The position numbers were made by a program, and so were the translations under genes. From assembly GCA_040905475.1 (NCBI GenBank), contig JBBDRM010000065.1:1-36737 (forward strand): a stretch of 36,737 nt of DNA, written 5' to 3'. Source of the DNA: Actinomycetota bacterium. GTDB taxonomy: Bacteria > Actinomycetota > AC-67. The notes beneath the pieces were generated by a model. It had not been told where the DNA came from, ran no database searches, and saw only the letters and a list, made by a program, of their open reading frames with translations. Positions 13,734-23,233 of the stretch are shown one piece after another (within the stretch, counting starts at the first letter, position 1; each line of letters starts with the position of its first letter).

Positions 13734-14173
13734 CGTGCCCCCAGGAATTCGTCGAGCTGCTCGATGTGTTCCTGGTAGTGCTCGGCACCGTCGCCGTAGA
13801 TGAGCATCGCAACCCTTTCGTCGGGCTCGTTGGGGAGCATCGCCATCTCCTCGCGGAACCGGTGCCTGGCCGCGCCCGACATCGCTTTCGCGTCGTTGAG
13901 GTTGAGGTCCTTGCAGCGTTCGTACTGCTCCGCGTTGATCGCGTCCACGGCGGCGCCCAGCGGCGGCAGCGTACCGGTCGTGCGGTGCGACTCCAGCCGG
14001 TCGGTCGCGCTCGCGTGCCAGACGGCGATGTGAGCGAGCATGTCCTTGGCGTTCCAGTCGCCGTTCACGCCCGGCTTCAGGTAGTCGTCGTCCGAGAGTT
14101 GGTGGAAACGTTCGCGGAGCGGATGCCAGGCGGCGTCCTCTTCGTCGAGGAGGTCCTTCTTCGACTTGGTCAC
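13730..14173 (-). CDS. DinB-like / ClbS-DfsB four-helix bundle protein
   Basis: A 147-residue protein starting at GTG 14173, which overlaps the proA stop (GTGA). It matches the DinB-like four-helix bundle superfamily: [34 protein letters not shown], the first metal-ligand His48 in LAHIAVW, and His132/His136 in [10 protein letters not shown] near the C-terminus, giving the usual three-His site. The PGVNGDW-KD-LAHIAVW pattern recalls ClbS/DfsB and mycothiol-dependent transferase relatives. Members act as thiol-dependent transferases or toxin-resistance hydrolases, but substrates are rarely known and none can be assigned here. The open frame continues upstream through proA in another phase; that part is not real. 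Confidence 0.8.
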   Translation of the reverse strand: MTKSKKDLLDEEDAAWHPLRERFHQLSDDDYLKPGVNGDWNAKDMLAHIAVWHASATDRLESHRTTGTLPPLGAAVDAINAEQYERCKDLNLNDAKAMSGAARHRFREEMAMLPNEPDERVAMLIYGDGAEHYQEHIEQLDEFLGAR

Positions 14174-15417
14174 GCGCGGACCTGGCCTTCCCCTTCGACG
14201 AGGTACTTGTAGGCGGTCAGCTCGGGGAGGGCCATCGGGCCGCGCGCGTGGAGCTTCTGGTTCGAGATGCCGATCTCGGCGCCGAAGCCGAACTCGCTGC
14301 CGTCGGCGAAGCGCGTCGAGGCGTTGACCATCACGCAGGCCGAGTCGACCTGCTGCTCGAATCGGCGGGCGGCCGAGTAGTCCTCGGTGAGGATCGCGTC
14401 GGTATGGTTCGAGCCGTAGCGGTTCACGTGCTCGATCGCCTCGTCGAGCGAGTCCACGACCTTCACCGCCATGATCAGATCGAGGTACTCCGCGTACCAG
14501 TCGTCCTCGGACGCGGGCTTCATCGCGTCGGAGTAGGCGCGGGCGCGATCGTCGCCGCGCAGCTCGACGCCGGCGGAAAGCAGCGCGTCGATCGCGCCGG
14601 GCAGGAACGCGTCGGCGGCCGCGCGATGCACGAGCAGGGTCTCGGCCGCGTTGCACACGCCCGGCCGCTGCGTCTTGGAGTTGATCAGGATCGGCAGCGC
14701 TTTCGCGAGATCGGCCTGCGCGTCGACGTAGACGTGGCAGTTTCCGACGCCGGTCTCGATGACGGGGACGGTGGACTCCTCGACGACGGTGCGGATCAGA
14801 TCGGCGCCGCCGCGCGGGATCAGCACGTCCACGTATTCGCGCATGCGCATGAGCTCTTTGGCGCTCTCGCGGTCGGTGGACGGGATCAACTGCACGGCGT
14901 CGCGGGGTAGCCCGGCTGCGGTGCCGGCGTCGTCCAGGATCCGAGCGAGCACGGTGTTCGATGAGATCGCTGTGCGCGAGCCGCGCAAGATGCACGCGTT
15001 GCCGCTCTTGACGCAGAGGCCTGCGGCGTCCACGGTGACGTTCGGCCGTGCCTCGTAGATGATGCCGACGACGCCGAGCGGCACGCGGATCTTGGTGATG
15101 CGCACGCCGTTTGGGAGCGTCCAGCCACCGATGACCTCCCCGGCCGGGTCCTTCAGCCCGATCACCTCGCGGAGGCCCGTCGCCATCCCCGCGATCCGGT
15201 CGGGCGTCAGGGTGAGCCGGTCGAACAGCGCGCCGGTGATCCCCTCAGCTTCGGCGCGCTCGAGGTCCTCGGTGTTGGCGTCGAGGATGTCGTCGGCGCG
15301 CGCCTCCAACGCATCGGCCATCGCCCCGAGCGCCCGATCCTTCACCGCGGTCGAGACGCCGACGAGCAGTCGCGAGGCCGCCTTCGCGCGCCGGCCGATA
15401 TCGAGCACCTCACTCAT
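14170..15417 (-). CDS. proA: Gamma-glutamyl phosphate reductase
   Basis: ProA reduces gamma-glutamyl phosphate with NADPH to glutamate-5-semialdehyde, the second step of proline synthesis in the cytoplasm. The 415-residue sequence has the catalytic cysteine C255 in [14 protein letters not shown], the conserved [20 protein letters not shown] block (114-133) and [10 protein letters not shown] (199-208). Length is typical. ATG 15417 follows the proB stop by 3 nt and the stop overlaps the GTG of the DinB-like gene, so it lies in an obgE-proB-proA-dinB-moxR overlap chain. Confidence 0.97.
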   Translation of the reverse strand: MSEVLDIGRRAKAASRLLVGVSTAVKDRALGAMADALEARADDILDANTEDLERAEAEGITGALFDRLTLTPDRIAGMATGLREVIGLKDPAGEVIGGWTLPNGVRITKIRVPLGVVGIIYEARPNVTVDAAGLCVKSGNACILRGSRTAISSNTVLARILDDAGTAAGLPRDAVQLIPSTDRESAKELMRMREYVDVLIPRGGADLIRTVVEESTVPVIETGVGNCHVYVDAQADLAKALPILINSKTQRPGVCNAAETLLVHRAAADAFLPGAIDALLSAGVELRGDDRARAYSDAMKPASEDDWYAEYLDLIMAVKVVDSLDEAIEHVNRYGSNHTDAILTEDYSAARRFEQQVDSACVMVNASTRFADGSEFGFGAEIGISNQKLHARGPMALPELTAYKYLVEGEGQVRA

Positions 15418-15420
15418 GCG

Positions 15421-16530
15421 TCACAGGATAACCAGGGAATCGCGGTGGATGATCTCCCGGCCGCCCTCGCGGATGCTGCGTCCGCGGACGCCGTCGATCT
15501 CGTCGGAACCGTAGTTGACCAGGCCTTTCGCGAACACAACCCCGTCCGGCGCCTCGACCTCGACGGCGTCGCCGGCGGCGAACCGGCCGCGGTGTCCGAC
15601 CACGCCGGCCGGGAGGAGGCTCTTGCCCCGTTCGACGAGCGCCCGCTTCGCGCCGTCGTCGACGACGATCGCGCCGCGCGGCGTCTGAGCGAACGCGATC
15701 CATAACTTCTTCGAAGGGCCGCGCAGCGCACGAGCCGGAACGTACGTTCCGACCGGCTTCCCGGCGAGCACGTCGGCGAGGACGTTCTCCTGCCGTGCGT
15801 TGGCGACGACCACGCCCACCCCCGATGCCGTCGCGATCTTCGCCGCCTCGATCTTCGACACGATCCCGCCGGAACCGAGGTGGCTTCCCGCCGCGGGGCG
15901 CTGAACCGGCAGCGCCGCCAGATCTTCGATCTGCTCGATCACCTCCGTGCCGCCACGGCTCGGGTCGGAGGCGTGCACGCCGTCCACGTCGGACAGGATC
16001 ACGAGGAGGTCGGCGTGGACGAGGTTCGCGACGAGCGCCGCCAGACGGTCGTTGTCGCCGAAGCGGATCTCCTCGACGGCGACGGTGTCGTTCTCGTTGA
16101 CGATCGGAACCACGCCGAGCGCGAGCAGCCGGGTCAACGCCGCACGCGCGTTGAGGTAGCCCTTGCGACGGATGAAATCGTCTTGTGTGAGAAGGACCTG
16201 TCCGACCTTCATCTTCCTGCGCGCGAACGCGCGCTGATACGCGTGCATGAGCACCCCTTGCCCGACCGACGCAGCCGCCTGGAGCGACGGGATGTCGGTC
16301 GGACGACGCTTCAAGCCGAGCGGTGAAAGGCCCGCCGCGATCGCGCCCGAGGACACGAGCACGCAAGAGATTCCCTTGCGCCGGACGCGGCCGAGCTCGG
16401 CGGCGAGCCTGCGCACCTGCACCTCGTCGAGGCCGCCGTCGGCGGCGGTGAGGCTCGACGACCCCACCTTCACGACGAGGCTGCGCACCTTGGCGATGTC
16501 GCGCCGGCCGTCGGCGGTCGCGCGGGTCAC
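15421..16530 (-). CDS. proB: Glutamate 5-kinase with PUA domain
   Basis: ProB phosphorylates glutamate at the gamma carboxyl using ATP, the committed and normally proline-inhibited step of proline synthesis. The amino-acid kinase domain (about 1-265) begins with VVKVGSSSLTAADGG and contains VLVSSGAIAAG, PIVNENDTVAVEEIRFGDND and LLVILSDVDGVH. A C-terminal PUA domain follows (about 275-365; GAIVVDDGAKRALVERGKSL). The 369-residue length is standard for the two-domain form. GTG 16530 overlaps the obgE stop (GTGA). The product is passed to ProA encoded next door. Confidence 0.97.
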   Translation of the reverse strand: MTRATADGRRDIAKVRSLVVKVGSSSLTAADGGLDEVQVRRLAAELGRVRRKGISCVLVSSGAIAAGLSPLGLKRRPTDIPSLQAAASVGQGVLMHAYQRAFARRKMKVGQVLLTQDDFIRRKGYLNARAALTRLLALGVVPIVNENDTVAVEEIRFGDNDRLAALVANLVHADLLVILSDVDGVHASDPSRGGTEVIEQIEDLAALPVQRPAAGSHLGSGGIVSKIEAAKIATASGVGVVVANARQENVLADVLAGKPVGTYVPARALRGPSKKLWIAFAQTPRGAIVVDDGAKRALVERGKSLLPAGVVGHRGRFAAGDAVEVEAPDGVVFAKGLVNYGSDEIDGVRGRSIREGGREIIHRDSLVIL

Positions 16531-17804
16531 GCCTGGCCCTCCGGGGTGAAATCGAACGCTTGCTCGCCGATGCGGACCTCGTCGCCTTCCCGCGCGCCGG
16601 CGCGCGCGAGTGCGTCCTCGACCCCCAGCGACACGAGCCGTTCCTGGACGTAGCGAACGGCGTCGGGGTTGGTGAGGTCGTACCGCGCGATGAGCTGCTC
16701 GGCGCGAGAGCTCACCACGCGGTACGCGCCGTTCTCTCGCCGGACCTCGACCGCTGCGGACTCGGGCCGGATCCGGAGCATGACCGGCGCTTCGTCGGCC
16801 GGCCGTTCGGCTCGTTCACGCTCGACGGCCGCGGACAACGCGTCGGCGAGCGCCTCGATCCCCTCGCCGCTCAGCGCCGACACCGCGTGGAAACCCGCGG
16901 GAAGGGCCACCGCCTCGGCGTCGGCAACGCGCTCGGCGGCCTCCGGGAGGTCGACCTTGTTCCCGGCCACCAGCGCCGGACGCGCCGCGAGATCCCGGTC
17001 GTACGCGGCGATCTCCCGACGCAGGATCCGCAGGGTGTCGGCGGGGTTTTCTTCGGCGAGATCGACGACGTAGCAGAGCACGCGGCAGCGCTTGAGGTGA
17101 CGCAGGAAAGCCAGGCCGAGACCTCGTCCCTCCGCCGCCCCTTCCAACAGCCCGGGAACGTCGGCGACGACGAAACGGCTGCCGCCGGCCTCTGCGACGC
17201 CGAGGCTCGGCGTGAGCGTGGTGAACGGATAGGCCGCCACCTTCGGCCGCGCTGCAGATAGCTTCGAGATGAGCGACGACTTGCCGGCGTTCGGCAGCCC
17301 GACCAAGCCGACGTCGGCGAGGAGCCTCAGCTCGAGTAGCAGCCACCGATCCTCCCCCGCCTCGCCGCGTTCGGCGAAAGCCGGGGCGCGCCGGCGAGCC
17401 GACGCCAGGCTCGCGTTGCCGCGACCCCCGCGGCCGCCGCGCGCAGCCACGAAGCTCTCGCCCTCATCGGTGAGGTCGGCGAGCATCCCCCCTTCGGCGT
17501 CGCGGACGAGCGTGCCGGCCGGCACCGGGACGATACGGTCGGCGCCGGCCGCGCCGTGTCGATTGGATCCCTGTCCGTGGGCGCCGCGGTCCGCGCGCTG
17601 GTGCGGGTGGTGTCCGAGCTCGGAGAGCGTGTCGACCCCTTGCGTCACGCGCAGGATCACCGAGCCGCCGTTCCCGCCGTTGCCGCCGTTGGGCCCGCCC
17701 TTAGGACGGAACTTCTCGCGAAGGAACGACGAAGCGCCGTGGCCGCCGTCCCCGCCTCGGACGTTGACCCGCACCTCGTCGACGAAATCACTCGTTCGCG
17801 CCAT
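16527..17804 (-). CDS. obgE: GTPase ObgE/CgtA
   Basis: A 425-residue Obg GTPase that helps mature the 50S subunit and responds to growth state. The N-terminal glycine-rich Obg domain (GGDGGHGASSFLREKF, GGNGGNGGSVIL) is followed by the G domain with G1 GLPNAGKSSL, G3 DVPGL, G4 NKVD and G5 SALSGEG, and a C-terminal OCT domain (about 340-420; AEQLIARYDLTNPDAVRYVQ). The ATG at 17804 is set by the standard MARTSDFVDEVRVNVRGGDG start; the frame stays open far upstream but that region is the antisense of another gene. No ribosome binding site is seen; a TGCTACAGT extended -10 ends 10 nt upstream. Unlike the usual arrangement it is split from rpmA by an oppositely oriented gene and so needs its own promoter. 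Confidence 0.96.
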   Translation of the reverse strand: MARTSDFVDEVRVNVRGGDGGHGASSFLREKFRPKGGPNGGNGGNGGSVILRVTQGVDTLSELGHHPHQRADRGAHGQGSNRHGAAGADRIVPVPAGTLVRDAEGGMLADLTDEGESFVAARGGRGGRGNASLASARRRAPAFAERGEAGEDRWLLLELRLLADVGLVGLPNAGKSSLISKLSAARPKVAAYPFTTLTPSLGVAEAGGSRFVVADVPGLLEGAAEGRGLGLAFLRHLKRCRVLCYVVDLAEENPADTLRILRREIAAYDRDLAARPALVAGNKVDLPEAAERVADAEAVALPAGFHAVSALSGEGIEALADALSAAVERERAERPADEAPVMLRIRPESAAVEVRRENGAYRVVSSRAEQLIARYDLTNPDAVRYVQERLVSLGVEDALARAGAREGDEVRIGEQAFDFTPEGQA

Positions 17805-17814
17805 CCCGCGAGCA

Positions 17815-17823
17815 ACTGTAGCA
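17815..17823 (-). promoter_or_regulatory. Extended -10 promoter of obgE
   Basis: TGCTACAGT on the minus strand (17823-17815) fits an extended -10 (TGnTANNNT) and ends 10 nt before the obgE ATG. It lies in the 57-bp divergent gap with the DUF2652 gene, so a promoter is required here. No -35 box is evident. Confidence 0.4.
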
Positions 17824-17848
17824 AGCGTCGGAACCGCCCTCTCGGGAG

Positions 17849-17854
17849 TAGCAT
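17849..17854 (+). promoter_or_regulatory. Leaderless -10 element of the DUF2652 gene
   Basis: TAGCAT ends 7 nt before the GTG start of the plus-strand gene, and there is no Shine-Dalgarno in the gap. This is the expected geometry for a leaderless transcript. No -35 box is evident. Confidence 0.4.
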
Positions 17855-17861
17855 TCCGGGC

Positions 17862-18959
17862 GTGAACGGAGTTGATCGGGGCAGCCTCATCCTCGCCGAT
17901 ATCAGCGGCTATACGAAGTACCTCGCGGGTGTCGAGCTCGAGCACTCGGCCGACATCCTGGCCGACCTGATCAACACGATCGTCGACCAGATGAAGGGCC
18001 AGTTCACGCTCGCGAAGCTCGAGGGCGATGCCATCTTCGCCTACGCGATCGACCACGCCGATCCCGAAGCCTCCGCGCTCGTCACCACGGTGGAATCGTG
18101 CTATTTCGCCTTCGTGCAGCGGCGCGCGACGATCGATCGCGCCACGTCGTGTACCTGCGAGGCGTGCACCAGGATACCGACACTCGACCTGAAGTTCGTC
18201 GTGCACCACGGGAAGTTCGCGATCCACGAGGTCGCGGGGAACCGAGAGCTCGTCGGACCCGACGTGATCACGGTGCACCGGCTGCTCAAAAACGAGATCG
18301 TGGAGAAGACCGGGATCGAAGCCTACGCGTTCTTCAGCGGCGACTGCATGGAGCACTACGGACTCGACGCCGAGGCGCTCACGCTCCAACCGCACACTGA
18401 GACCTACGACGACGTGGGTGAGGTCCCGGGCTGGGTCCTCGATCTCGGCGCCCGTTGGACCAAAGAGCAGGAGCGTCGCGTGATCTATCTGAAGGGAGAC
18501 GAGCCCGGCGTCGCGGAGATGCGGTTCGAGATGCCCGCGCCTCCGCCGCTCGTGTGGGAGCACATGACCTCGCCGGTCAAACGGCTCGCGTGGCAGCAGG
18601 ACACGCTCGACCTGATCCAAGACAACCCGCGAGGGGCGCGTGGCGTCGGCACGGTCAACCATTGCGTCCACGGCGACTCGTCCGTGTACGAGGAGATCCT
18701 CGATTGGAAGCCGTACCGCTACTTCACCAATCGCACGACGATCATGCCGGGCATCACCTTGCTCTTCACCGAGGAGTTCGAGCCCGTCGACGGCGGTTTG
18801 CGCACTGAGCTCGTGATCCGCATGAAGCCCGAGAGCGACGAGGCTAGGCAGGCGCTGGCCCAGATGGGCGAGCAATTCGCCGCCGGGTTCGCCGCCGACA
18901 TGGCGACTTTGCAAGGGATCCTTGCGGCCGAGCGGAGGGCGGAGGCTACGCCGGGATGA
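17862..18959 (+). CDS. DUF2652 (cyclase-fold) and SRPBCC two-domain protein
   Basis: A 365-residue cytoplasmic protein starting at GTG 17862. The N-terminal part (1-about 165) begins [20 protein letters not shown] and continues [10 protein letters not shown], which matches DUF2652 and the class III nucleotidyl cyclase fold; the two Asp positions that would bind metal (Asp13, Asp56) are present. A CTCEAC cluster (97-102) is also seen. The C-terminal part (about 215-350, [20 protein letters not shown], later [12 protein letters not shown]) is an SRPBCC/START-like lipid or small-molecule pocket. A ligand-sensing cyclase-like protein is a reasonable guess, but cyclase activity is not established for DUF2652. 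The gene is inserted opposite to and between rpmA and obgE, and its 3' end overlaps the rpmA stop by 14 nt. Confidence 0.8.
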   Translation: MNGVDRGSLILADISGYTKYLAGVELEHSADILADLINTIVDQMKGQFTLAKLEGDAIFAYAIDHADPEASALVTTVESCYFAFVQRRATIDRATSCTCEACTRIPTLDLKFVVHHGKFAIHEVAGNRELVGPDVITVHRLLKNEIVEKTGIEAYAFFSGDCMEHYGLDAEALTLQPHTETYDDVGEVPGWVLDLGARWTKEQERRVIYLKGDEPGVAEMRFEMPAPPPLVWEHMTSPVKRLAWQQDTLDLIQDNPRGARGVGTVNHCVHGDSSVYEEILDWKPYRYFTNRTTIMPGITLLFTEEFEPVDGGLRTELVIRMKPESDEARQALAQMGEQFAAGFAADMATLQGILAAERRAEATPG

Positions 18960-19197
18960 TGTCGACGAGCTTTCGGTCGCCGCGGCGCCGGAAGGACACC
19001 AGGCCGGGGATCATCGCGTAGAGCGTGTCGTCCGAGCCCTTCCCGACGTTCAGGCCGGGATGGATGCGGGTCCCGCGCTGACGAACCAGGATCGAACCGG
19101 CATTGACCTGCTGCCCGGCGTACCGCTTGACGCCGAGCCGCTGAGCCGACGAATCCCGGCCGTTCCGGCTTGAAGATGCACCCTTTTTAGAGGCCAT
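18946..19197 (-). CDS. rpmA: 50S ribosomal protein L27
   Basis: An 83-residue L27, a 50S protein whose N-terminal tail reaches the peptidyl-transferase centre. Recognisable blocks are [38 protein letters not shown] and [11 protein letters not shown]. The start reads [16 protein letters not shown], without the N-terminal cleavage peptide found in Firmicutes. It follows rplU after 35 nt containing a stem-loop. Its stop overlaps the 3' end of the convergent DUF2652 gene, so transcripts of the two genes would be complementary at their ends. Confidence 0.97.
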   Translation of the reverse strand: MASKKGASSSRNGRDSSAQRLGVKRYAGQQVNAGSILVRQRGTRIHPGLNVGKGSDDTLYAMIPGLVSFRRRGDRKLVDIIPA

Positions 19198-19210
19198 AGC
19201 GCGCCAAGGG

Positions 19211-19235
19211 TAGCAGAGGCCCCGAGCCCCTGCTA
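19211..19235 (-). other. Stem-loop between rplU and rpmA
   Basis: In the minus-strand RNA UAGCAGGGGC (19235-19226) pairs with GCCUCUGCUA (19220-19211), a 10-bp stem with one G-U and a 5-nt loop. The 5' arm begins with the rplU stop codon UAG and the 3' arm ends 13 nt before the rpmA start. There is no U-tract, so it is more likely an mRNA processing or translational element than a terminator. Confidence 0.5.
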
Positions 19236-19775
19236 TCCCTGCTTCTTGCCCGGGCTCTTCTTGGCGGACGTCTTCTTCGGCGCTGCTTTCGCCCCGCCCG
19301 CGGCCTTTCCCGAGGTTGCCTTGGCGGCCGGCTTCTTCTTCGGCGTGACCTTCTTGGGGGCGTCCTTCTCCTCTTCTTCGCGGGCCTGCCGGCCGAGCTC
19401 GAGCGCTCCCTTCTGTGCCTCTTCGGCAGCCCGCTTCTCCTCGGCCTTCTCGACCGTGTCGCCGAACCGGACCTCGGCGATCTCGACCAGCGTGAGCGGC
19501 TGTCGGTGGCCGGTGTGCCGGCGGTAGTTGGTCTTCTGCCGGTACTGGAAGATGTCGATCTTGTCCCCCTTGAAGTGCTGGAGGACGAGACCCTTGACGC
19601 CGGCCTTGTCGGTGAGCTGCTGGTGGTCGGTGATGATCGTCCCGTCGTCCAGGCCCATCATCAGCGGGACGAAGTCGATCGGCTCGCCCGGCTCCTGCTT
19701 GAGCCGGTCGACCGTGATCTGCTCCCCGACGACCACCTTCTCCTGATGGCCGCCGGTGCGGATGATCGCGTACAT
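19233..19775 (-). CDS. rplU: 50S ribosomal protein L21 with Lys/Ala-rich C-terminal extension
   Basis: Residues 1-104 are a complete L21 ([27 protein letters not shown], the [20 protein letters not shown] rRNA-binding block). The usual protein ends here at about 103 residues, but this one continues for about 76: an acidic and helical segment ([14 protein letters not shown]...REEEEKDAP, 108-140) and then a repetitive Lys/Ala/Pro tail ([20 protein letters not shown], 141-180) resembling histone H1 or the tails of actinobacterial HU. The tail may bind rRNA, or DNA, or be a lineage-specific ornament. ATG 19775 has a strong GGGAGGG site and lies 15 nt after the RNase E/G stop. Confidence 0.95.
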   Translation of the reverse strand: MYAIIRTGGHQEKVVVGEQITVDRLKQEPGEPIDFVPLMMGLDDGTIITDHQQLTDKAGVKGLVLQHFKGDKIDIFQYRQKTNYRRHTGHRQPLTLVEIAEVRFGDTVEKAEEKRAAEEAQKGALELGRQAREEEEKDAPKKVTPKKKPAAKATSGKAAGGAKAAPKKTSAKKSPGKKQG

Positions 19776-19790
19776 GAGAAACCCTCCCGG

Positions 19791-22037
19791 TTAGTCGATC
19801 TCGTGGGTGATGACGATACCCCGGCCCTCACAGTTCGGGCACGGTTCGCTGAACGCCTCGAGGAGCCCCTCGGATACCTTCTTGCGGGTCATCTCGACCA
19901 GGCCCAACGACGAGACCTCGAAGACCTGGCTCCGGGTCTTGTCCCTGGACAGCGCGCGCTTGAGGGTCCGAAGGACCTGCTCGCGATTGGAAGGCAGGAT
20001 CATGTCGATGAAGTCGATCACGATGATCCCGCCGATGTCGCGCAAACGAAGCTGTCGCGCGACCTCATCCGCAGCCTCGAGGTTGTTCTTGAACACGGTC
20101 TCCTCGAGCGAGCCGCCCTTCCCGACGAACTTGGCCGTGTTCACGTCGATCACGGTCATAGCCTCAGTGCGGTCGATCACGATCGAGCCGCCGGACGGCA
20201 GCCACACCTTGCGCTCGAGCGCCTTCTGGATCTGCTCGACGACGTGGTGCTGCTCGAGGATCGAGAGCGGACCTTCGTGGAGCTCGAGCCGCTCCATCAG
20301 ATCCGGCCCGCTGTCCTCGAGGTACTCCACAAGCTTCGCATGGATCGCCTTCGAGTCGACGACCACCTTCGCGAAATCGCCGGAGAAGATGTCGCGCACG
20401 ACGCGAGTTACGAGCTCGGGCTCCGCGTAGAGGAGCGCCGGCGCCTTCTCTTTCTTCTGCTTGGTCTTGATCTCGTCCCAGATCTTCAGCAGGCCGTCGA
20501 GGTCGCGCTTCAGCGCCTCGGCGCTCGCTCCCTCGGCGGCGGTTCGAACGATCACACCGTGACCGTTGGGCCGCATCCCACGCACGATCTGCCGGAGCCG
20601 GGCGCGTTCCTCCTCGGCGAGACGCCGGGAGATACCCGACAGCTGCTGCTCGGGTGCGAGGACCATGTAACGCCCGGCGAGCGAGATCTGCGCCGTGAGC
20701 CGCGCGCCCTTCGTGCCGAGCGGGTCCTTGGTCACCTGCACGAGGACCGGCTGGCCAGGTTTCAGGATCTTCTCGATGCGAGGTTGCGTCTCGCCTTCCA
20801 GATCCTCGGCCGAATAGTTGACCTCGCCCGCGTACAGCACCGCGTTCCGCCCCTTACCGATGTCGACGAACGCCGCCTCCATCCCGGCGAGCACGTTCTG
20901 CACGCGGCCGAGGTAAACGTTGCCGGCGATCGAGCGGCCGCCGCCGTGTGCGACGTAATGCTCGATCAGTGTCCGGCCTTCGAGCACCGCGATCTGGATG
21001 CGCTCGCCGTGCTCGTGGATGACCATGACCTTGTCGGAGCCGCGGAGCTGCTTGGCCTCCTCGCCCGTGAGACGGCGTGGAGGCCGCCGCGGCCTCTGAC
21101 GGGAACGTTGTGCGCGAGCATCGAGGCGAGTTGAACCGCCCTTCGAGGCGTCGGCCTTGGGCGCACCGGTCCGACCGCGTCCGCCGGCCTTCGCGGGCGC
21201 CGGAGTCGCCGGGTCTCCACCCTCTGCCGGCTCGTCGCCGGCCTGCGGAGCGTCCGCTGCTGCGGGCCGTCGCTGCCGGGGCGCTCTCGGCTTGGGCTGA
21301 CGCTGCGGCTGAGGCTCGGTGGCCGTCCCTTCCTCGTCTCCCGTGTCGGCCGTTTCGCCTTCCGGGGTTTGCGCGGTTCCGGCGGGACGAGTACTCCCGC
21401 GTCCTCCGCGCCCACGACCGCCTCGCCGGCGGCGGCGCTTGCGGGCGGCCGCCGTGGTTCCTTCGACGGCCGCGTTGGTGCTCTGGTCGGCAGCGGGATC
21501 CGTCGCCGCGCCGTCGCCGTCCGGCGCGCTTGCGTCCGCGCTCATCGCCGCAGTGTTGCCGTCGGCCGCTTCCGCTCCCGCCGCAGGAGGCTTCGCGCGC
21601 GGCGTCGAAGGCCTGCGGCCCCCGGATGGTGTACCGCGCGGCCGAGCCGGCTGGGTTCGCCGTGGACGAGGCGGCGACGGAGAGCCGCCCGGCTTCGCAG
21701 CGGGCGCCGTTTCGCCGCCCTCGGCTTCATCCGACGCGTCGTCGCCTTCCTTGGAGGCTCCGCCCGCAGTCGCGGGCCTCTTCTTGTGCCGCCTCCCTCC
21801 ACGCCGACCGCGTCGCCGCTTGGGACGAGGTGACCCGTCCCCGGTTGTCGCGGTTGGGCCGCCTTCGCCGCTCCCCTCTGCGTTCGTTGCACCGGCCGGC
21901 GCCGGACCCCCGGCTTCGGCCGGACCGCCGGACGCTCCTGCAGCGCCCGCGCCCGCCGCGTCCGCGCCCCTCCGCGTGGGAGGGGTCGCGTCGCCGGCCG
22001 GGGCTGCGCCGCCGGTCGTCTCGCCTTCTTCGTTCAC
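19791..22037 (-). CDS. rng: RNase E/G family endoribonuclease with long disordered N-terminal extension
   Basis: A 748-residue protein from GTG 22037 (AGAGGAG, 7 nt upstream). The last 414 residues are the RNase E/G catalytic half: an S1 domain ([19 protein letters not shown]), the DNase I-like site with Asp631 in [10 protein letters not shown] and Asp675/Asp678 in IDFIDM, and the zinc-link CPNC at 733-736, ending soon after. The first about 334 residues are low-complexity Ala/Gly/Pro/Thr with acidic runs and clusters of Arg/Lys ([39 protein letters not shown]). Such tails occur in actinobacterial RNase E and probably bind RNA or partner proteins. It matures rRNA and turns over mRNA. Placement between rodA and rplU is a conserved neighbourhood. 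Confidence 0.95.
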   Translation of the reverse strand: MNEEGETTGGAAPAGDATPPTRRGADAAGAGAAGASGGPAEAGGPAPAGATNAEGSGEGGPTATTGDGSPRPKRRRGRRGGRRHKKRPATAGGASKEGDDASDEAEGGETAPAAKPGGSPSPPRPRRTQPARPRGTPSGGRRPSTPRAKPPAAGAEAADGNTAAMSADASAPDGDGAATDPAADQSTNAAVEGTTAAARKRRRRRGGRGRGGRGSTRPAGTAQTPEGETADTGDEEGTATEPQPQRQPKPRAPRQRRPAAADAPQAGDEPAEGGDPATPAPAKAGGRGRTGAPKADASKGGSTRLDARAQRSRQRPRRPPRRLTGEEAKQLRGSDKVMVIHEHGERIQIAVLEGRTLIEHYVAHGGGRSIAGNVYLGRVQNVLAGMEAAFVDIGKGRNAVLYAGEVNYSAEDLEGETQPRIEKILKPGQPVLVQVTKDPLGTKGARLTAQISLAGRYMVLAPEQQLSGISRRLAEEERARLRQIVRGMRPNGHGVIVRTAAEGASAEALKRDLDGLLKIWDEIKTKQKKEKAPALLYAEPELVTRVVRDIFSGDFAKVVVDSKAIHAKLVEYLEDSGPDLMERLELHEGPLSILEQHHVVEQIQKALERKVWLPSGGSIVIDRTEAMTVIDVNTAKFVGKGGSLEETVFKNNLEAADEVARQLRLRDIGGIIVIDFIDMILPSNREQVLRTLKRALSRDKTRSQVFEVSSLGLVEMTRKKVSEGLLEAFSEPCPNCEGRGIVITHEID

Positions 22038-22060
22038 TGTGGTGCTCCTCTCTCGCCGCT

Positions 22061-23233
22061 CTAAAGGCGGCGCATATGGATGTTGAGCAGGATCCCGGTG
22101 GCCAAGAAAGATGCGATCAGCGACGAGCCGCCGTACGAAACGAACGGCAACGGGATCCCGGTGATGGGCGAGATGCCCATCGTCATTCCCATGTTCACGA
22201 ACCCTTGGAATGCGAACATCGACACGATGCCGGCCGCCAGTAAGGAGCCGAACGTGTCCTTCGCCATCATCGAGATGCGCACTCCTCGCCAGAGGAACAT
22301 CGCGAACAGGAGCAAGAAAGCTCCGGTGCCGGCGAAGCCGAGTTCCTCGCCGATGACGGTGAAGATGAAGTCGGTGTGCTGCTCGGGTACGAACTTGAGA
22401 TTGGTCTGGCTTCCGCTGAAGAGTCCTTTGCCGGTGAATTCTCCGGACCCGATGGCGATCTTCGCTTGCGCCAGGTTGTACCCTGTGCGATCGGGATCGC
22501 TGGTTGGATCGAGGAACGCCGTGAGGCGCGCGACCTGGTAGTCCTTCAGCAGGCCCGTATGAAGGATACCCCAGAACGCGACCGTGGCGAGAAGGACCAT
22601 GATGAGCAGGAGACGCATCCTGGTCCCCGCAACCAGCAGCATCCCGCCGAGGATCGCCAGCAAGACCAGCAGCGTTCCGAGGTCGGGCTGTAGGTAGATG
22701 AAGATCGCCGGGACGGCGACGAGGACGAGACACTTGAGGACGTCGGGAAGCATCGGGGCGCCCTTGCGTTCGGCGAGGACTGCAGCGATCGCGATGATCG
22801 ACGCGAGCTTCGCCAGCTCCGATGGCTGGATCTGGAAGACGCCGATCGCGATCCACCGCTGCGCGCCGGCGACGGTCGTTCCGAGGGGGCTCAGCACGAC
22901 CGCGAGCAGGATCACCGGGACGAGCCACGCCAGCCACGCCCAGGCCTTGAGCTTGCGGTAACCGAACAGGGCCAGCATCGTCATACCGATGACGCCGACG
23001 GAGCCGAAGAGCAGTTGCCGGTTGAGGTAGAAGCGAGGTGACCGGCTCTCCGCCTCGAGCTGCGCGAAGGTCGCCGAGTACACCATGAGCGCGCCGAAGC
23101 CGGAGAGCAGAAGCGCGAATACGATCAGCGTCGGATCCAGGTGGCGGAACGGCGCCTTCTCCGACCAGCGCGCGGGGATGAGTCGTTCGCGCCCGATACG
23201 CTCGACGCGGCCGACCGTGCCCTCGAACGCCAT
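22061..23233 (-). CDS. rodA: Rod-shape peptidoglycan glycosyltransferase RodA
   Basis: A SEDS-family integral membrane protein (390 residues, about ten hydrophobic segments) that polymerises lipid II glycan strands for side-wall growth. Recognisable SEDS blocks include GAQRWIAIGVFQIQPSELAK, YLQPDLGTLLVL, FVPEQHTDFIFTVIGEELGF and the C-terminal GIPLPFVSYGGSSL. ATG 23233 overlaps the mrdA stop by one base (TGATG), so RodA and its partner transpeptidase are made in a coupled way. It belongs to the mreBCD-mrdA-rodA elongasome cluster. Confidence 0.96.
   Translation of the reverse strand: MAFEGTVGRVERIGRERLIPARWSEKAPFRHLDPTLIVFALLLSGFGALMVYSATFAQLEAESRSPRFYLNRQLLFGSVGVIGMTMLALFGYRKLKAWAWLAWLVPVILLAVVLSPLGTTVAGAQRWIAIGVFQIQPSELAKLASIIAIAAVLAERKGAPMLPDVLKCLVLVAVPAIFIYLQPDLGTLLVLLAILGGMLLVAGTRMRLLLIMVLLATVAFWGILHTGLLKDYQVARLTAFLDPTSDPDRTGYNLAQAKIAIGSGEFTGKGLFSGSQTNLKFVPEQHTDFIFTVIGEELGFAGTGAFLLLFAMFLWRGVRISMMAKDTFGSLLAAGIVSMFAFQGFVNMGMTMGISPITGIPLPFVSYGGSSLIASFLATGILLNIHMRRL

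Noticed and set aside
14174-14995. N-terminal extension of the DinB-like frame
   Set aside because: It overlaps proA in another phase with Arg-rich low-information sequence; GTG 14173 gives the family-like start.
17805-18914. Upstream continuation of the obgE frame (795 codons in all)
   Set aside because: The Obg N-terminus is well defined at ATG 17804; the rest is antisense to the DUF2652 gene.
19506-21134. 542-codon plus-strand open frame opposite rplU and RNase E/G
   Set aside because: Antisense frame forced open by high GC; the minus strand encodes conserved catalytic motifs.
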